Below are positions 7,330-8,319 of a stretch of DNA of 8,319 nucleotides, in pieces (within the stretch, counting starts at the first letter, position 1; every line of letters begins with the position of its first letter). This DNA comes from an uncultured Collinsella sp. (GTDB lineage: Bacteria; Actinomycetota; Coriobacteriia; Coriobacteriales; Coriobacteriaceae), in the NCBI GenBank assembly GCA_900552345.1, contig URZN01000040.1:1-8319 (forward strand). Reading direction: 5' to 3'. The notes below the pieces were generated by a model, which worked only from the letters and a program-made list of their open reading frames with translations, searched no databases and was not told the DNA's origin. Position numbers and translations under genes: made by a program.

Positions 7330-7366
7330 AAGGCCGCCCATCGCAAAAATGGGCGGCCTTCTTATT
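7330..7366. terminator. Intrinsic terminator shared by converging genes
   Basis: AAGGCCGCCCAT (7330-7341) and ATGGGCGGCCTT (7349-7360) form a perfect 12-bp stem around a 7-base CGCAAAA loop. A T-rich tail, CTTATTT, follows on the plus strand. It lies 36 bases after the YvlD-like stop codon. Read from the minus strand the same stem follows the Rrf2 gene stop by about 70 bases, with a weaker tail, so it probably serves both converging transcripts. Confidence 0.85.
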
Positions 7367-7428
7367 TGCCAAGTCTCAGAGGGCAAGAAAATCTACCATT
7401 TCCACCCCGTCCCCAAATGGCAGGTGGG

Positions 7429-7857
7429 CTAGATGACGTAGTCGTAGCCATGGTTGGGAGCGACAAGTTGATCGAGCGTCACGCCGTCGAGGTAATCGTT
7501 GATGAGCTTGTCCAGGTTCTTCCACACGTCGAGCGTGGGACACTCATCAGATCGCGAGCAACCCTTGCAGTCGCCATCCAGGCAGGCGACCGGCGCCAGG
7601 CTGCCCTCGGTCAAGCGCAGGATCTCGCCCACCGTGTACTGCTCGGGCGGGCGCGTGAGCACGTAGCCGCCGCCCTTGCCACGCATGCCCGAGAGCATGT
7701 TGGCACGCACGAGCGTAGCCAAGATGTTCTCGAGATATTTCTCGGAAATCCCCTGTCGCGCCGCAATCTCTTTGAGCGGGATGCGACCGGCCGCCTGGTG
7801 CTCGGCCAGGTCAACCATAACGCGCAGGGCGTACCTGCCCTTAGTAGAAACCAACAT
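7429..7857 (-). CDS. Rrf2 family transcriptional regulator (CymR/IscR-like), probable cysteine or Fe-S sensor
   Basis: This 142-residue protein starts MLVSTKGRYALRVMVDLA, the typical Rrf2 N-terminus. A winged helix-turn-helix follows (IPLKEIAARQGISEKYLENI, 26-45) and then the wing MRGKGGGYVLTRP (58-70). The dimerisation helix begins near VGEILRLTEG (76-85). The effector region carries four cysteines, C92, C97, C100 and C106. IscR binds a [2Fe-2S] cluster through three cysteines in this same region, so cluster or thiol sensing is plausible. CymR, the Bacillus cysteine regulator, instead acts with CysK. The gene is divergent from cysK, with 253 bases between the start codons, which points to control of cysteine synthesis. 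Its start is preceded by a modest GAAAGG 11 bases upstream. Whether it is functionally CymR or IscR cannot be decided from sequence alone. Confidence 0.93.
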   Translation of the reverse strand: MLVSTKGRYALRVMVDLAEHQAAGRIPLKEIAARQGISEKYLENILATLVRANMLSGMRGKGGGYVLTRPPEQYTVGEILRLTEGSLAPVACLDGDCKGCSRSDECPTLDVWKNLDKLINDYLDGVTLDQLVAPNHGYDYVI

Positions 7858-7893
7858 ATATAGTGCTGCCTTTCGGTCTTTTAGTCCGTTGAA

Positions 7894-7937
7894 ATTCTAG
7901 CCGAAAAATTAGCTTTGGAAATACCCGTTCCGGTCAA
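7894..7937 (-). promoter_or_regulatory. Candidate promoter region of the Rrf2 gene with GGAA-N7-TTCC dyad
   Basis: On the minus strand, TTGACC (7937-7932) is followed after 18 bases by GCTAAT (7913-7908). An alternative -10, TAGAAT, lies at 7899-7894 with a weaker TTTCCA -35. A dyad GGAA-N7-TTCC spans 7917-7931, between or over these elements, where a bound repressor would block transcription, so autoregulation is possible. The assignment is tentative because two overlapping promoter solutions exist. Confidence 0.35.
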
Positions 7938-7974
7938 GATGGTTAATCGACTCGTAATAATCTTCTATTTCCTA

Positions 7975-8003
7975 TTGCATTACTAGGCTTTAGTGTCTAC
8001 TAT
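7975..8003 (+). promoter_or_regulatory. Sigma70-type promoter of cysK with a dyad in the spacer
   Basis: TTGCAT (7975-7980) and TACTAT (7998-8003) are separated by the ideal 17 bases, which predicts transcription from about 8010 and a leader near 100 bases. The surrounding sequence is AT-rich compared with the genes. The spacer holds the inverted repeat ACTA-GGCTT-TAGT (7982-7994), a plausible operator for the divergently encoded Rrf2 protein. Promoter confidence is fair; the operator idea is weaker. Confidence 0.6.
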
Positions 8004-8025
8004 GCTTGCCAACAGCTAAACGAAC

Positions 8026-8038
8026 AACCTATAAGGTT
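8026..8038. promoter_or_regulatory. Candidate operator dyad AACCT-ATA-AGGTT in the cysK leader
   Basis: A perfect 5-bp inverted repeat with a 3-base centre sits about 16 to 28 bases downstream of the predicted cysK transcription start, a position typical for roadblock repression. It is followed by a near-tandem GGTTTAT/GGGTTTAT. The binding protein is unknown; the neighbouring Rrf2 regulator is the obvious candidate. Confidence 0.35.
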
Positions 8039-8060
8039 TATGGGTTTATCTGCTAGACAC

Positions 8061-8078
8061 GCCGTAAAACCACACGGC
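8061..8078 (+). other. Small hairpin in the cysK leader
   Basis: GCCGT and ACGGC pair around an 8-base loop (AAAACCAC). No T-run follows, so this is not a terminator. I see no conserved T-box or riboswitch pattern in the leader. It could affect leader stability or be incidental. Confidence 0.3.
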
Positions 8079-8110
8079 AACCAGCAACTTGAACACTTTG
8101 GAGGTTCACC

Positions 8111-8274
8111 ATGAGCAAGGTTTACACGTCCATCGATCAGCTTATCGGCCACACCCCGCTTCTGGAGCTCACTCACTTTGAGGCCGACGAGGACCTCAAG
8201 GCTCGCGTGCTCGTCAAACTGGAATACTTCAACCCCGCCGGCTCCGTTAAAGACCGCGTCGCCAAGAACATGAT
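8111..8274 (+). CDS. cysK: Cysteine synthase A (O-acetylserine sulfhydrylase), N-terminal fragment cut by adapter
   Basis: The first 54 codons are genomic. The protein begins [20 protein letters not shown], the usual CysK start in which IGHTPL is conserved. It then carries [17 protein letters not shown], the signature around the lysine (K47) that forms the Schiff base with pyridoxal phosphate. The enzyme joins sulfide to O-acetylserine to make cysteine in the cytoplasm. The ATG follows GGAGG by 6 bases, and a good promoter lies about 110 bases upstream. The rest of the gene, normally about 300-310 residues, is absent: from 8275 the bases are Illumina adapter, so the reading frame that stays open to the window end encodes an artefactual tail ([10 protein letters not shown]). 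This is not a biological truncation. CysM or cystathionine beta-synthase fragments share the motif but fit less well. Confidence 0.92.
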
Positions 8275-8319
8275 CTGTCTCTTATACACATCTCCGAGCC
8301 CACGAGACCGGAGCCTATC
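8275..8319. other. Nextera transposase and i7 index adapter sequence (library artefact)
   Basis: CTGTCTCTTATACACATCT (8275-8293) is the Tn5 mosaic end used in Nextera libraries. It is followed by CCGAGCCCACGAGAC (8294-8308), the read-2 side adapter in read-through orientation. Next come eight bases, CGGAGCCT (8309-8316), that fit an i7 index, and then ATC, which begins the flow-cell P7 sequence. Base 8275 could also be genomic, since the expected cysK codon there is ATC. The contig end is therefore contaminated and should be trimmed to 8274. Confidence 0.97.

Noticed and set aside
8010..8110. Riboswitch or T-box in the cysK leader
   Set aside because: The leader is only about 100 bases and shows one 5-bp hairpin. 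There is no T-box motif, SAM-riboswitch pattern or terminator stem before the start codon.
8111..8319. Natural truncation or transposon insertion in cysK
   Set aside because: The mosaic-end sequence continues straight into the commercial read-2 adapter and an index, which marks a library artefact and not a Tn5-like insertion in the genome.

Overview
The window is a high-GC, densely coding bacterial segment. It carries an addB-addA recombination-repair operon, a TrpR-like YerC/YecD regulator, a small YvlD-type membrane protein, an Rrf2 regulator and the start of a cysteine synthase gene. Gene content, strong GC bias at third codon positions and an intergenic palindromic repeat of the GGGGACGGAGG type suggest a gut actinobacterium of the class Coriobacteriia, most likely Collinsella or a close relative. 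That assignment is inference; there is no rRNA or marker gene here. The last 45 bases (8275-8319) are not genomic. They are an Illumina Nextera read-through adapter joined to a truncated cysK, so the assembled contig ends in a library artefact.

Layout. Positions 1-2982 (minus) hold addA, which runs off the left edge and lacks its C-terminal nuclease domain. Positions 2986-6084 (minus) hold the complete addB, which precedes addA in the same transcript with a 3-base gap. Positions 6085-6303 are intergenic and hold a long imperfect palindrome (6167-6254) abutting an intrinsic terminator (6252-6277) for the next gene upstream. Positions 6304-6603 (minus) encode the YerC/YecD-family TrpR-like regulator. 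Positions 6604-6927 are a divergent non-coding gap with three small dyads. Positions 6928-7293 (plus) encode a PF04020 (YvlD/phage-holin-4-like) membrane protein. It converges on an Rrf2 regulator at 7429-7857 (minus) across a perfect 12-bp-stem terminator. Positions 7858-8110 are the divergent Rrf2/cysK promoter region, with a good sigma70-type promoter (TTGCAT-N17-TACTAT) facing cysK. cysK starts at 8111, and only about 54 codons remain before the adapter.

How the parts work together. AddA (helicase) and AddB (nuclease and scaffold) should form the AddAB helicase-nuclease that resects double-strand breaks before RecA loading. AddB looks divergent: it has no Walker A motif, and the C-terminal part of its iron-sulfur cysteine set appears lost. 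The Rrf2 protein carries four clustered cysteines and is divergent from cysK, so it probably controls cysteine synthesis in the manner of CymR or IscR. I found no wholly new multi-gene system. The points most worth a second look are the palindromic repeat, the AddB cysteine loss, the Rrf2/cysK control region and the adapter.
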